This document shows, one piece after another, positions 19,842 through 30,528 of a stretch of DNA of 64,000 nt (positions are counted from its first letter, which is position 1; each line of letters starts with the position of its first letter). This DNA is from Leishmania donovani (Eukaryota > Euglenozoa > Kinetoplastea > Trypanosomatida > Trypanosomatidae): positions 1,658,756-1,722,755 of the forward strand of contig NC_018261.1 of NCBI RefSeq assembly GCF_000227135.1, written 5' to 3'. The position numbers and the translations under genes were made by a program. The notes beneath the pieces were generated by a model. That model did not search any database and was not told where the DNA came from. It saw only the letters and a program-made list of their open reading frames with translations.

Positions 19842-20918
19842 ATGGACGCTCCTGCTGCGTACCCTCCCTGGGAGGAAGAAAGCGACGATGTCGCCAAGTT
19901 TGGCTACCGGCAGCAGCGATTTCCGCAGGCAGGATATAGTCGTTTTCCCGTGGCTCAGCCCCAGCAGCGTCCACCCCAGCAACCGCAGCCACAGCTGCAG
20001 CAGGCGGCACTGCCGCAACAGGTCGCCCGTCTGGAGCCTAGCCAGTACCCTGATGTGGTGCGGGAGATGCTGATGCACATTCAGAACTTGTATCACCAAG
20101 ACACGCGCGAGCGAGCCATCTTGACCTTGTCCAAGAAGCGTGAGAAGTTCACCTTACTCGGCCCGACTCTGTGGTACAGCGTCGGTGTCATGGCGATCTT
20201 TTTGCAAGAGATCGTATCCATGTACCCTCTCCTCAACACGCCCTCCTCGGCCCCGGTGAAGCCGATCATCAACCGCGTTAGTAGCGTGCTTACCCTGCTA
20301 CAGGTTATCGCCCAGCACGACGCATCGCGGCGGCCCTTTATGGAGTCCAATATTTGCCTCTTTCTCTACCCGTTTCTGCGCGCCACCCCAGCAGAGCGGT
20401 CCGAGGTACTGCGCCTGACGTCTCTGGGCGTCATCGGTGCGTTAGTCAAGGCTGACGACCCGGCCATCATTTCCTACCTCCTCAACACAGAAATCTTTCC
20501 GATTTGCCTGAAGATCATGGAGCAGGCGATCGAGATTTCGAAGATCATCTCTACCTTCATCATCCAGAAGCTTCTGATGTCGGACCAGGGCCTGGTGTAC
20601 GCCTGCCAGAACCCCAGCCGCTTCACCGCTGTCGCCGACGTCCTGCATCGCATGGTGGCGGAGAAAGGACAGCAGAACGAGCACGTGTGCGGGCCGCGCC
20701 TTCTGAAGCACATCATCCGCTGCTACCTTCGCCTCTCTGAAAACGAGCGTGCGCGTGAGGCGCTGCCCAAGATTCTCCCCGAGGAGCTGCGTAACAACAC
20801 CTTCCAAGAGTACCTGGACGAAGACATAAACATGAGGAAGTGGCTCCTCCAGCTGCTCGTCAACGTTGGAGATGAAGGTGCGCGCCGCATCAGCGAAACC
20901 GCAAAGCATGCACAGTAG
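19842..20918 (+). CDS. CNOT9: RCD1/CNOT9 (CAF40) subunit of the CCR4-NOT complex
   Basis: A 358-aa protein. The first 65 residues are low complexity (Pro/Gln-rich). From about residue 75 it matches the armadillo-type RCD1 domain, with recognisable blocks RERAILTLSKKREKF, LGPTLWYSVGVMAIFLQEI, MYPLLNTPSSAPV, NRVSSVLTLLQVIAQHD, LTSLGVIGALVKADDPAII and ICLKIMEQAIEISKIISTFI. The domain bridges NOT1 and mRNA-bound repressors in cytoplasmic mRNA deadenylation, which matters in trypanosomatids because gene control is mostly post-transcriptional. The start is the first ATG after the predicted acceptor. The length is near the family norm apart from the N-terminal extension. Confidence 0.95.
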   Translation: MDAPAAYPPWEEESDDVAKFGYRQQRFPQAGYSRFPVAQPQQRPPQQPQPQLQQAALPQQVARLEPSQYPDVVREMLMHIQNLYHQDTRERAILTLSKKREKFTLLGPTLWYSVGVMAIFLQEIVSMYPLLNTPSSAPVKPIINRVSSVLTLLQVIAQHDASRRPFMESNICLFLYPFLRATPAERSEVLRLTSLGVIGALVKADDPAIISYLLNTEIFPICLKIMEQAIEISKIISTFIIQKLLMSDQGLVYACQNPSRFTAVADVLHRMVAEKGQQNEHVCGPRLLKHIIRCYLRLSENERAREALPKILPEELRNNTFQEYLDEDINMRKWLLQLLVNVGDEGARRISETAKHAQ

Positions 20919-22011
20919 TAGCCAAGCGCGCACTCCTTCCGCCCCCATCGCCTCCCTTAACGGGCTCTATGGTGCGACGTCTCCGGCTGTTCCTTCTTCG
21001 TTGTTGCCGTCAGTGTTGTCTTCCACTTCGCTCACGCACGCTCGCGCGCGCTTCGTTATTATTATTGCTCTTTTTGCCTGGATGCGTGCGTCCGTGCCTC
21101 CGAGTGTGCTTCGCAGGTTTGGTGCGCCGACGTGTAGCCGCGGATTGCCAGCATTCGCCTCCCTCTCCCAGCGACTTCCAAATCATCCTTCCACGACTTC
21201 GCTAGGGCAGTAAGTTGTCACGACGACTCTTGACAAGATCTCCGGTGTGAGCCCCCACAGCGTTTGCTCTCTCTCTCTCTTTTTTGTGTCTCACGTTTTG
21301 GTGTTGCTACGTGTGTGTCTGTGTCTGTGTGTAGGTGGGTGGGTGCTCGCCTGTTTTGGAATAATGTCCCGCTTCATAGATGTCCGCGTCCTGAGGAGAT
21401 TGCGGTTTCGTGAGAGCGAATGTGCGCCTGAACGGCGTGGGCTGGCTCATGCCGTGGTCTGTTGTAGGAACCAGAAGTATATATATATATATATACATAT
21501 ATGGCGTGCCTATTGGGCGCGGCGCTGTTCTCTGCGCAGCCAAGGCAGGCGCGCGAATCACAGCAGGGGACGTGTCGTTGTCGGAGTTCGCCCTAAACGC
21601 CGCGCCGCTCCCAGTCAGCTCCGCCGTTGGCGCCGTCCTTCACCCTTTCTACGTCAAGGCTCGTTGGTGGCTATCCTGAAGGAATCCTGTCATCTCGCGT
21701 ATGCAGTGAGGTGCAAGTACGTGTGGATGTACAGCGGCACAGCACATCCTTGGTGATGGCCTGGGCGATAATCACCACCTACCCTGGTGTGCGACAGCCG
21801 TGCTCGGCTTCACGAATCCCTATCACGTTTTCCCTTCTCCTCCCCCTCTCCCCATCCACCGTTTGCTTTCTCTGACTTTCTCTCTTTCCTTTTCCTGAGA
21901 TGGATGCTGTGCTCTCTGCGCGCTGCATCACAACGACACCCGTAGCACCACACAAGGTAGAGCGCTAGCTCGTTCACACCTATTCACGCTCCCTTTCGGC
22001 GCCTCACAGGA
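20919..22011. other. intergenic region with (TA)n microsatellite
   Basis: It contains a (TA)n run at 21479-21501. A long pyrimidine stretch (21829-21896) with AG at 21898-21899 is a strong predicted trans-splice acceptor for the RNA-binding protein gene. No credible gene seen. Confidence 0.65.
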
Positions 22012-23184
22012 ATGCAGTCCAAAGGCGTCGAAACGGGTGGTTACAAGCCTTCCTTACGGGTTGACATCGGCTCAGCCGACAACGCCAAGGAGGAGTCGGC
22101 AAACGTTACGGAAGGTAGCCCTCAAAAAGTAATAACCCCGCATGTATCCACAAACATATTCGTGGCCGGCATTCCGTCCACGTGGGACGATGACGCTCTG
22201 CGAGAACGCTACAAAGAGTTTGGCGAGATTGTATCGACAAAAGTAGTCAAGAACCGCCACTTTGGCTTTGTAATGTTTCGGAGAGCGGAGTCTGCGCACG
22301 CCGCGATCAACGCCACACACCTGACGCAGCCAACTCCCAACTGCGGCACTGTCCTGCACGTTTCTATCGCCATGCACGACGAGGGACTCGATGATCAGCC
22401 AAACGACCGCCTTTTCATTCGCGGGCTGCCGCAATGGGCGACGAAGGAGCACCTTCGACAGATGTTCTCGCCTTACGGTGTCATTACCGAGTGCGCGGTT
22501 CTCATGAACCCCCTGGGGCAGTGCAAAGGATCTGGCTTTGTTCAGTTTTCCTCACAGCAAGAAGCCACTGCCGCCATCAAGGCGCGGGACTCCATTAGCA
22601 TGGACAGTTGGCCCCACCAACTCGAGGTGAAGTACTCAGAGTCGGCCGAGGTGCGGCAGATGCGGCAAGAGCGCAACCGCAATCGCCAGCGGCACTGGCT
22701 GCCGTCACCACAGTATCGCGGCGGCAACACCCCCAGCTCCCTCCCTTCTCCCTACCCAGGGTTTTCGCCGCCGCTCTCCCTCATTCCGTCTCCGCAGGCG
22801 TTTCCAGTTATGAACGCGATGCCGTTTCCGATGGTGTACCCACCAACACCAGCCACCACGGGTGCCCCGACGCAGATCGTCTACCCTCAGCCGATCTACC
22901 AGACCATACCACCCTTCTACTCGGCATCTGCAGTGCCTATCCCAGCACCGATTCCGCTTCCTCAAAAAGGCGACCTGCACTTTAGCGGCCCGCCGTTGAC
23001 AGAGGAGTTGCTGCGTCTTATGCTGCAGTCCTACGGCGAGGTGGAGGCAGTCAAAAAACTAGATAATGACACCGGCATCGCGGTGCGCCTGCGAGACGTG
23101 ACGAAGCACGCGCTGGTGGTGCAACAACTAAACGGCTCGCTCTTCCCAACTGGGCAGTTGTTGGCGGTCGGTATTTACGCTTAG
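22012..23184 (+). CDS. RNA-binding protein with three RRM domains
   Basis: A 390-aa protein. RRM1 is at about residues 48-119 (NIFVAGIP as RNP2, HFGFVMF as RNP1). RRM2 is at about 133-209 (RLFIRGLP and GSGFVQF). A Pro-rich linker of about 100 residues follows, and a degenerate third RRM ends the protein at about 322-389 (LHFSGPPLTEELLRLML, then GIAVRLRD). Such proteins regulate mRNA stability or translation in trypanosomatids, but target and role cannot be read from the sequence. The ATG is the first after a very strong polypyrimidine tract. RRM1 and RRM2 keep the aromatic RNP positions, so RNA binding is likely. I cannot assign it to a named trypanosomatid family. Confidence 0.92.
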   Translation: MQSKGVETGGYKPSLRVDIGSADNAKEESANVTEGSPQKVITPHVSTNIFVAGIPSTWDDDALRERYKEFGEIVSTKVVKNRHFGFVMFRRAESAHAAINATHLTQPTPNCGTVLHVSIAMHDEGLDDQPNDRLFIRGLPQWATKEHLRQMFSPYGVITECAVLMNPLGQCKGSGFVQFSSQQEATAAIKARDSISMDSWPHQLEVKYSESAEVRQMRQERNRNRQRHWLPSPQYRGGNTPSSLPSPYPGFSPPLSLIPSPQAFPVMNAMPFPMVYPPTPATTGAPTQIVYPQPIYQTIPPFYSASAVPIPAPIPLPQKGDLHFSGPPLTEELLRLMLQSYGEVEAVKKLDNDTGIAVRLRDVTKHALVVQQLNGSLFPTGQLLAVGIYA

Positions 23185-24727
23185 CGCGCACTTCTTTTAT
23201 TTTCCTGAGCGAGCACGAACAAGGAAGCACAGCAGCGGGAGCGCCAGCGCGCACGCGTTCGCTAGCGCAGGCACGAATACACGTGGCGGGAGTGCTACTG
23301 GCAACACAAAAAAGAAACCATTGTTGTGTGGAAATGGAAATGGTAAACGTGGAGCTCACCTACAAGGGAGAATAGTGAACAAGCGGATGGTCGCTTCTCT
23401 ACCGAAGCGCAAAGGATTGAGAGGGACACGTGATGTTCCTGATAATATAATCGCCAGTGCCGACAAGAAGGGGCCGGCCAGGCTTGTCTTGATGAATTCG
23501 CAGGCGTGCGTGCGCGTGCGTGGACTAACGGGTGGGTTGCAGAGTGGGCTTCTTCACGTGCGAGTAGCGAAAAGAGCGACAGCGATGTAGAAGGAGAGGG
23601 CGTGCGTGCGCCTGTGATGCAGGATGCCGCAGTTGGCTGAGGCGTCACCTCAGTGATCTCTTCTTTCGCCCTGCTTGCTTTTTGTGCGCACATGTGTGTG
23701 TGTGTGTGTATGTTTATGTTTATGTGTATGTGTATGTGTGTGTGCATCGTGTTGCTGCGCCGTTACCCCCGAAGAGTTCTCGCGGCTTACATGCGTAAGG
23801 CTGTCACACGCATTACCAACGCAGCGTTGCGATGCACGCAGACTCGTAACTCGTTTCTTCAGAAGGATGATTGCAAGCATTCACGCGGAGTTTTTTTTGT
23901 CTGTTTTTGTTGGAGGGGCTCTGACCAATGCGTCACACCGTAGGCAACGCCTCTTTGCCACTGCTACCACCACACATTCCCCTCTCGTTGGTTTTCTCTC
24001 GTCCGGCTCCCTCTTAACTGGAGCGTCTCGCTCGTTCTTTCCCTCCTCCTCTTTTTCATCTTTTCGCTCTTCACCTTATTGTTAAGCTGTGTGCATATCT
24101 GTTTGTCTCTCCGCGAGTCGACGCGTTTGTGGTGCACCGTTGTAGGCGACTGAGGGGAGAGAAGGACTCCAAGAAGAGGGTTAGGCCCCTCTGCTTTGTT
24201 TATTTTTTTTTCTGTTCACGTCTACTTTTGCTCCGAAAAAAAAATATATATATATACAACTGAAAACGATCAACGGAATCTTGGCAGCATCAGTCAGCAA
24301 AGACGGTGGCACGCTCGGGACCGCAGAGTGTCACTTCTGACAATAATATTGCTGCATGATGCAGTACGGGCAGCCGTACCGCTTACCGCGCATGCGACAT
24401 CCCCGTCACCTCTCCATGGCGCCTTCTTTTGCCGCGCGTGCGTCTCTCCTCTCCTCCCAGCCTCGGGCGATGACGGAGTGATGCGATAACAGCATTCGTA
24501 CTGCTCCGGAGAAGCACACGACCTTCCCTTGAGAAAGCGCTTGTTTCAGCAGCCCTTTTTACCTCCTCCGCGCCGCCTGCGTCGATCCATCAACTCGGTT
24601 TGCCTATAACTCTCTCTTCCTCTGCGTTTGTGTCCGCCATTCTCCGCGTCTCTACGTTTCTTCTCTTCCAATGGTGGCGAAGCAAGCGAAAGCGAGGGCT
24701 ATCCGCGTTGCTCCCTTGCGCTGAACC
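23185..24727. other. intergenic region, 1.5 kb
   Basis: No credible gene. It holds a (TG)n/(TATG) low-complexity run at 23693-23743, a T-rich tract at 24197-24212 and an A/TA run at 24236-24256. Pyrimidine tracts near 24608-24670 precede the next gene. Confidence 0.6.
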
Positions 24728-25087
24728 ATGGGGTCGACCTTCCTGGGGTACTCAGATGAGGATCATGGGCTCGCGTCGGTGTGGGGTCGCCTCATCTTTC
24801 TCTCGTGCATTACAACAGGGATCTTTTACGTCTTATTCGGTCTCTTTGCGTGCCGCAGGCTCATACTGCGGGACATTCGGTGGCTCCTCATGGCGATCCT
24901 CTACTTTTCCATGGGGGTGTGCCACGCCTTCTTCACCCTGACACTACTCTGCTTCGCCATTGCTTGCGTTCTCCACAGCTTTGAGAAACCGATGCAGAGC
25001 GGGGAAATGATCATGTACTCCGGTATCATGACCATCATCACCATGTACTTTGCTTGCGGGCGAAAAACCATCCTTTACTCCCTTTGA
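24728..25087 (+). CDS. small multi-pass membrane protein, TMEM170-like
   Basis: A 119-aa protein with three to four hydrophobic segments (about residues 22-43, 52-70, 71-87, 97-112). The order W-x3-LF near the start, a GLFA turn, a run ending in MG, then an AIA-x2-L helix and a final hydrophobic segment resembles the TMEM170 family of ER and nuclear-envelope membrane proteins, and the length agrees. The match is by eye and short, so it is a suggestion. The ATG lies in CCATGGG, a good translation context, downstream of pyrimidine tracts. No signal peptide is evident. Confidence 0.7.
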   Translation: MGSTFLGYSDEDHGLASVWGRLIFLSCITTGIFYVLFGLFACRRLILRDIRWLLMAILYFSMGVCHAFFTLTLLCFAIACVLHSFEKPMQSGEMIMYSGIMTIITMYFACGRKTILYSL

Positions 25088-26110
25088 CCTCGCGTGGGCT
25101 ACCAAACCTCCACACGCACACGCTACATTGCACGACTGCAGTGCTGCGTGGGCACCTGTACCCTGCAGAGAAAAGAATTGCTGCGAAGAGTCAGCCGATA
25201 TAAAAGCAAATCGCTGTGATCTCAATGGCCACGCACCCCTCCTCCTGTGCTGTTCGCGCCTCGCACGTTGCTCGTCAACTTGCCGAAAAGCACCAGAGGT
25301 AGAAGCATCTGCGAAGGGACGTTAGAGAGCGCGATGAGGCAGTGAACTCACAAGTATCTCTGCTCGTACGCACTACTCTGCATCTTAGGCGTGCGAGCGG
25401 TGCGGCGCGCAGCAGGGCCTTGGGCTCTCTAGATCCTCTTCCTACATGCCAACGCGCTTAATTAACTGTCAGGCGTTCCCACCGGTTCGTCCCTCTCCCG
25501 TATCCTCTTTCCTCCTCTCCACGGTGATTCTCTCTCTCTCTTTCTCGTGCGTGTGTGTGTGTGTGTGTTTTTTTGCGTCCTTGCCCAATGACTCTCCGAC
25601 TGGGGGGGGGCCTACGGGCTTACACAGCACACAGCTGTTGCGCACTGCGCAGGCGCACTACCTCCCCTCCCCCGTCTTCCCCCTCCTCTTTCATCTCACC
25701 AAAACGCCTCCTCCGCTGCATACTGCATTCTTTCTTTTTGTGCATGTGTGTGTCGGCTGCGCATCTCACCAGCAGCGCACTCCAGACTCATCACGCCTTC
25801 ATTTCTGTTGTGTCTCCTGCTACACCACAACAGCCGCGTAAACGTCACATTAGTCGCACAAGGCTACACAAGCGCATCATACACTGTGGTGTGTTTTTCT
25901 CCCCATCTGCTTCTTATTTTTTGGCACCTTTTCTCGTCACATAGCACAGGCTTCTCAGCGGAGTTCTATATATTTTTTATAATTTCTCTTTTTTTTAATG
26001 CTCTCTCTCTCTCTCCCTCGGTCCTCCTGACAATATCTCATCACTTTTTTTTTTGCCAACTCCCTTCCTCACCTCTACGCAGCTCTCCAGCGGTGACTCA
26101 GGACAACAGG
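25088..26110. other. intergenic region with strong acceptor for the WD40 gene
   Basis: It contains (TG)n at 25552-25568, a G-run at 25602-25610, and T-runs. The T/C tract at 26044-26079 is followed by AG at 26081-26082, giving a predicted 5' UTR of about 28 nt for the gene at 26111. No gene seen. Confidence 0.65.
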
Positions 26111-27088
26111 ATGTCTCTTGATATCGCGACTTACCAGCTCCTGGACGCCGATCATCACATCCATTTCTGTTCGCAATCACCAGATACGAAGTTTCTCGCG
26201 TGTGCCCTCGGTAACGGAGTGGTGTGTCTTGTAAACGCCATCACGTTCAATGCTGTGGCGCGTGGGGCCCCCGGGAAGGACTTTCTCGACGTCCCCGCTA
26301 CGTGCATTCGATGGGCTCCAGAGCAGTGCGACAGCGCTTGGCAACTCGTCAGCAGCAGCTGCGCTGGTGGTGTCATGCTGTGGCACTGGGATCGTAACGA
26401 GTTCTCTCTTCGACGTGGAGCCGCAGCGTGCGAGAAACACAATGAGGTGATGGTGGTGGATGTTTCGCCGAGCGGAAAGCAAGTGTTGACGGCGGGCAGC
26501 GATCGTATCGTGCGCCTGTACGACTCCAAGCTTACCCCGCTTGCGCAGTTGACAGAGGGAGTAAACGCGGATGGCACATCACGTCCGGCACACACAAACC
26601 GCATCTTCTCTCTTCGCTTCTTGACCGAGGTGGCGGCAGTCAGTGCAGGCTGGGAGAGTCCGATTCAGCTGTGGGACCTGCGTGCGTGTCGATCCAACAG
26701 GCAGGTAGTGGGGGTGCAGGGGGTGTCGGATTGCTTAGAACCCGTCCCAAGCACACCGATAGTGCTGGTGGCGTCCCCGAAGTCGACGAACACACTGCAA
26801 ATTTTCGACACCGTCACCGGAAGAGTGCTGGAGGAGAACTCGAACAAAATGTGCTCTCAGTTAAACGTGGCAGAGCGCGTGTTAGTATGCCGCATCCAGG
26901 GCGAAACAGGCAATGCCTGGTGTCTCACGGTTTCGCCGCCCTCCGTGATTGTTCTCTGCGTGTCCTCCGGCCTCATAGTGGCACGCGCGGCGCTCGCGCA
27001 TACTCCAATCAACATGACCATGAAAGATGCCAGTGTGGTGGTGGGGTGCAAGAATGGAGTTTTGCTGCAGGTGTCACTTAGGATGTAA
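26111..27088 (+). CDS. WD40-repeat protein
   Basis: A 325-aa protein predicted to form a single beta-propeller. Repeats are visible as GVMLWHWDRN, VMVVDVSPSGKQVLTAGSDR followed by IVRLYDSKL, HTNRIFSLRF and SPIQLWDLRACRS, with more divergent repeats in the C-terminal half. I do not recognise a named orthologue. Such proteins are usually scaffolds in larger complexes. The start chosen is the ATG that immediately follows the strong polypyrimidine tract and AG at 26081-26082. The frame stays open about 120 codons upstream, but that part is low-complexity UTR-like sequence and is rejected. Confidence 0.88.
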   Translation: MSLDIATYQLLDADHHIHFCSQSPDTKFLACALGNGVVCLVNAITFNAVARGAPGKDFLDVPATCIRWAPEQCDSAWQLVSSSCAGGVMLWHWDRNEFSLRRGAAACEKHNEVMVVDVSPSGKQVLTAGSDRIVRLYDSKLTPLAQLTEGVNADGTSRPAHTNRIFSLRFLTEVAAVSAGWESPIQLWDLRACRSNRQVVGVQGVSDCLEPVPSTPIVLVASPKSTNTLQIFDTVTGRVLEENSNKMCSQLNVAERVLVCRIQGETGNAWCLTVSPPSVIVLCVSSGLIVARAALAHTPINMTMKDASVVVGCKNGVLLQVSLRM

Positions 27089-28746
27089 ACAAGTCTCAGT
27101 CAATAGTAATAGGTAAGAGACGTGTTCTCTCTATCTGGCACTTTTACTCTCCTTTTTTTTTTCGCGGTCGTCTGACGCTGCGCCTGCGTCGAGGGTGTCC
27201 CTCACAGAGGGCAGCTTTGTGGGTTTTTGGCTCCGTCTGCATGTATCATGTTACGCTGCGGCAGTACGCACTGACAGACACGTGCTTTATTTTTTTTTCG
27301 TCTCCCTGAGCGTCCCCGTTTGCACACACGAACACGTTAGCGCATAGGCGCATAAAACAACCACCGCACATCTACCGTTGTAGGAGTACGACTAAAGACT
27401 GGTCGTCTAGAGCATACCGTCTGCCTTTGAATCGGGGCCGTGCGGGTAGTGGTCCGGGGGCAGGGCCAGTTCAGGTGCACCCCGGATGAGCCCAAGGAGG
27501 TTGTTGGCCGGCCTCAGGTCAGGGAACTCTAAGGCCCTGCACGCCCTGCCTGCATTCCATGCTTCTCCCTGATTCGCCTCAATCCGTATCACTCCATAAT
27601 GTGGTGAGGAGGCTCTCCTAAGCACGAGTTTGCAAGACTCCGATGATGCAACTTCGGGGTTCTCTCCTCCTGCTTTCGGCATCGGTGCCTACTGCGCCCG
27701 TTCGGTCGGATAGTGAACGTGCCGCATGTTTTGCAAACGAGCGATGCGGGGCTGACAGGCAGAGATCTCTTCGCGCCTTGCTCGCCCATCACTCCTGCTC
27801 TTCTCACCTCTGCGCCCTCTGCTTTGAATGCGATACACCATGCCAGCTTTGGTGGAGTGCGCGTGTGCACAGTGCTCACGGTAACTTCATGTTGGGGCCT
27901 GTTTCAGGGCCCACTGCTGTCTGAGGAGGAGGGGGTGTGCCCGGATGGCTTGCACGCATGCGCAGCGACACGCGAGACCGTGCCGTGAGTGCGTGGCAGC
28001 CTGGGCACTCTTGCCCTCTCATGACTCGGCAAGCCCTTGAAAGGAGTGGAGGTGTGTGACAAGCGGGAAAGGCCCGCGGCGAAACACGTACCTACGCACA
28101 AAGAACTGACAGTCTCTTATCTTGGTCGAATCGTCAACACGATTTTGTTGTGTGCTTGCGCAACGGTGGACATGGGGGTGCACATCTCGCCATAACGGCG
28201 CCAGCCCATGTCTGTCTGCCTACACCAAGAGCCCGAAACCGTACCCGGAGGCAGGCTCTCGGCTTCCCGGCATAGTGGGTACCCCGTGCCTGCGATCACC
28301 CCCTCCTCCCACTGATGCAGCCGGTACCATCAGGCGAACAACATACTCAAACAGCACAAAAAAAGGGGCCCTCTTTTCTTTTTCTGCGCCTCTCACGGCC
28401 ATGACGTTAGTCCGTGCAGTGACACGAAGCAGTGTCAATCACCGGTGTAGCGACAGCGTGGCTTGTTGGCATGGAGCGCCGCAGCAAACGCGCCTCCTCC
28501 TTTCACAAACAGTGGTGCATAGGTGCGTCACAGAGCAGCGGGGCCTGCGGTCATGCCGAATTCACGTCGTCCTGTGCGACTTCTCTGCCGATCCCTCTTC
28601 ACTCTCTCCCCTCTGCCACTACACCTCCACCGGCCCCCTTCTCCACACGTCGCCTTTCTTCTCTTTCGTCCACGTATTCATGCCCCTCTGCATCAATACC
28701 GCACTTCTGATTTTACACGAGCAGAAAGCAGCGCGTCTTTTTTTTT
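27089..28746. other. long intergenic region with a possible degenerate retroposon
   Basis: There is no credible gene in 1.66 kb. Bases about 27400-28110 change character from pyrimidine-rich UTR to balanced, GC-rich non-coding sequence, with direct CCCGGATG motifs (27481, 27938) and short inverted blocks such as GGGGCCTG...CAGGGCCC near 27894-27913. The location in a 3' flank and the texture fit a SIDER-type degenerate retroposon, but I cannot confirm the family by eye. The downstream end has a T-run (28736-28746) touching the next ATG. Confidence 0.4.
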
Positions 28747-29823
28747 ATGTCCATCGGCCCCGACTACTTGAGCGCCTTGCTCAACTGCAATGGATGCCTG
28801 CAGGAGCGCATCCTGCGCCGCATCCTCATCATCGAGTACGAAACAGACAGCCTTTTGGCGCTACGATGCGCCCTTGTACCTCTGCAGACCCCAACTCGCA
28901 AAAGACAACGGCACACGGAGCCTGTCGCCGCTCAGGGGACGTGTTTGAGCTTGGATGCCGATACGGCTCGTCATCGATGGAGCACAGAACTTTCCAAAGC
29001 ACTCAACGATGAGGCGGCGAAGGCGAACTGCACCGCATCGCTGTGCCCGCATGCAAAGAAGCGCTGGTATGCAGTCGCCGAGGCACTTCGTCGCGCCGGA
29101 CACCCGTCATTCACCCCATACGAGCTGGTCACCAAGTACAAGGAGATGCACAGCGATCCAAGACCCTTTTCACCCAGTGAGGCTTGTTTCGTGTGCCAGT
29201 ATGTCCGAGAAAACGGACGTGACTGGCAGGGGCTGTGTCAAGCACTGCGTCAGCGTCTGGGACATGTACGCACACCTTTTCAAGTAGCCCAGCAATACCG
29301 CCAGAGGTTGCGGTGCGCTTTTGTCGAGAATCGCCTCACCTCATCTCAGCTCCTCACCCTGCTCGCAGACCTGCCCGCCTCCCCGCACCGTCGCGACTTT
29401 GCCGCGCTGTCGGTGGAGGCGCAGCGGTTCACCTCGCACAAGACACTCCAGGTAAGCCCGCTTTACTTGAAGAGGGAGCTGGAGACCCTTGACTTTGCTG
29501 CCCGGGTGCCGACGTGCCACCAGCTCTACTGGAAGCTGGTGAACCTTCTGTGCAACTTCTCCCTCTCGCATCCCAACCGCCTCGATGCTTTTCAGCACAG
29601 GATGCCATTCTGCTACCAGCAGCTTTCCCTAGCCGACCTCGCGCGCTCTCTCCAATGCGAGGCAGTGGAGCTGCAGGAGAGAGTCGTCCACGCACTCCTG
29701 CGTCTCAGTCGTCCACCAGAGGCACTCAACTACGAGGAATGCTCCAAGAAGCTCTTCGGGACGGTGTGCGGTGCACGGCTGATCTACCAAATCTCCGAGA
29801 AGTTGCACGAAAAAGACACTTGA
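28747..29823 (+). CDS. Myb/SANT-like protein, candidate SNAP2 of the tSNAPc complex
   Basis: A 358-aa protein. Residues about 104-135 (KKRWYAVAEALRRAGHPSFTPYELVTKY) and 141-188 (FSPSEACFVCQYVRENGRDW, then RTPFQVAQQYRQRL) look like two degenerate Myb repeats with the spaced tryptophans. The RTPFQ..QQY motif recalls the first repeats of SNAPC4/SNAP190. In trypanosomatids the SNAP190-like subunit, SNAP2, is a protein of about this size acting at spliced-leader and snRNA promoters. That identity is inference. The C-terminal half is helical without a recognised domain. The ATG directly follows a T-run; an AG upstream near 28724 or 28730 could serve as acceptor. Confidence 0.8.
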   Translation: MSIGPDYLSALLNCNGCLQERILRRILIIEYETDSLLALRCALVPLQTPTRKRQRHTEPVAAQGTCLSLDADTARHRWSTELSKALNDEAAKANCTASLCPHAKKRWYAVAEALRRAGHPSFTPYELVTKYKEMHSDPRPFSPSEACFVCQYVRENGRDWQGLCQALRQRLGHVRTPFQVAQQYRQRLRCAFVENRLTSSQLLTLLADLPASPHRRDFAALSVEAQRFTSHKTLQVSPLYLKRELETLDFAARVPTCHQLYWKLVNLLCNFSLSHPNRLDAFQHRMPFCYQQLSLADLARSLQCEAVELQERVVHALLRLSRPPEALNYEECSKKLFGTVCGARLIYQISEKLHEKDT

Positions 29824-30528
29824 GCTGCCCGTCACATCTCACACACATTATCTTCTGTTGCACGGCCCTGTGGTCATGTTGGAGGGCAAATGACGCAGCT
29901 TCGCGGATTTGTTTTGCATAGCCCTCATTGCCTTGTTCCAGCACACCAGTAGCAACCTCGATGGGTACCTGCTGTCGTCTGCCCTTGCGGGCACACGAAA
30001 GAGCAGCGACCCGTTGACAAACTGCGCAAAGGCAAAACAAAAAGAGAATATACTAACAGGCTACGGCGGTAAAAGGGCCCGAAAGGAAACGACATCTTGG
30101 CGGCATCCAATGCCACATCGCTACACGGCGCTGCGCGTGACGCCGTCATACACAATCTATTGCGCAGGCCTCCCCACTTCTCTGTCGCCCGCCGTCCTCT
30201 TCAACCCTTGCCGTACCTTACTTCTCTCTCGATACTCTCGGTGAACTTGGAAAGCACTCACGAGTCGCGTTTTTTTGTGCGCGTGTGTGCGTTCGCCCTC
30301 CCCCCTCCTCCACCACCCCAACCCTACCTCTCGTCGTCTACCTCTCTCGCACTCCGTTCGTGTAACTCTCCCTCCTCTGTGCAGCACGGCCCTATATTCG
30401 CTCGGCCCCCGCCCCATTGTCGGTGCCCGTGTTTTGCTTGATCTTTGACCGCCCCCCCCTCTTCCCCCCTCTTCCCTCCTCTTTCCCCTCTTTCCTCTCT
30501 CTCTATCCCTCTCCCTCTCCAGTAAATA
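29824..30528. promoter_or_regulatory. intergenic region ending in a 70-nt polypyrimidine tract
   Basis: No gene seen. The last part, 30450-30520, is an almost pure C/T tract of about 70 nt ended by AG at 30521-30522. This is the strongest predicted trans-splice acceptor in the window. It lies only 6 nt before the ATG at 30529. Confidence 0.65.

Noticed and set aside
28122..29012. 296-codon plus-strand open frame overlapping the start of the Myb-like gene
   Set aside because: It runs through UTR-like and retroposon-like sequence, overlaps a better gene in another frame, and has no domain features.
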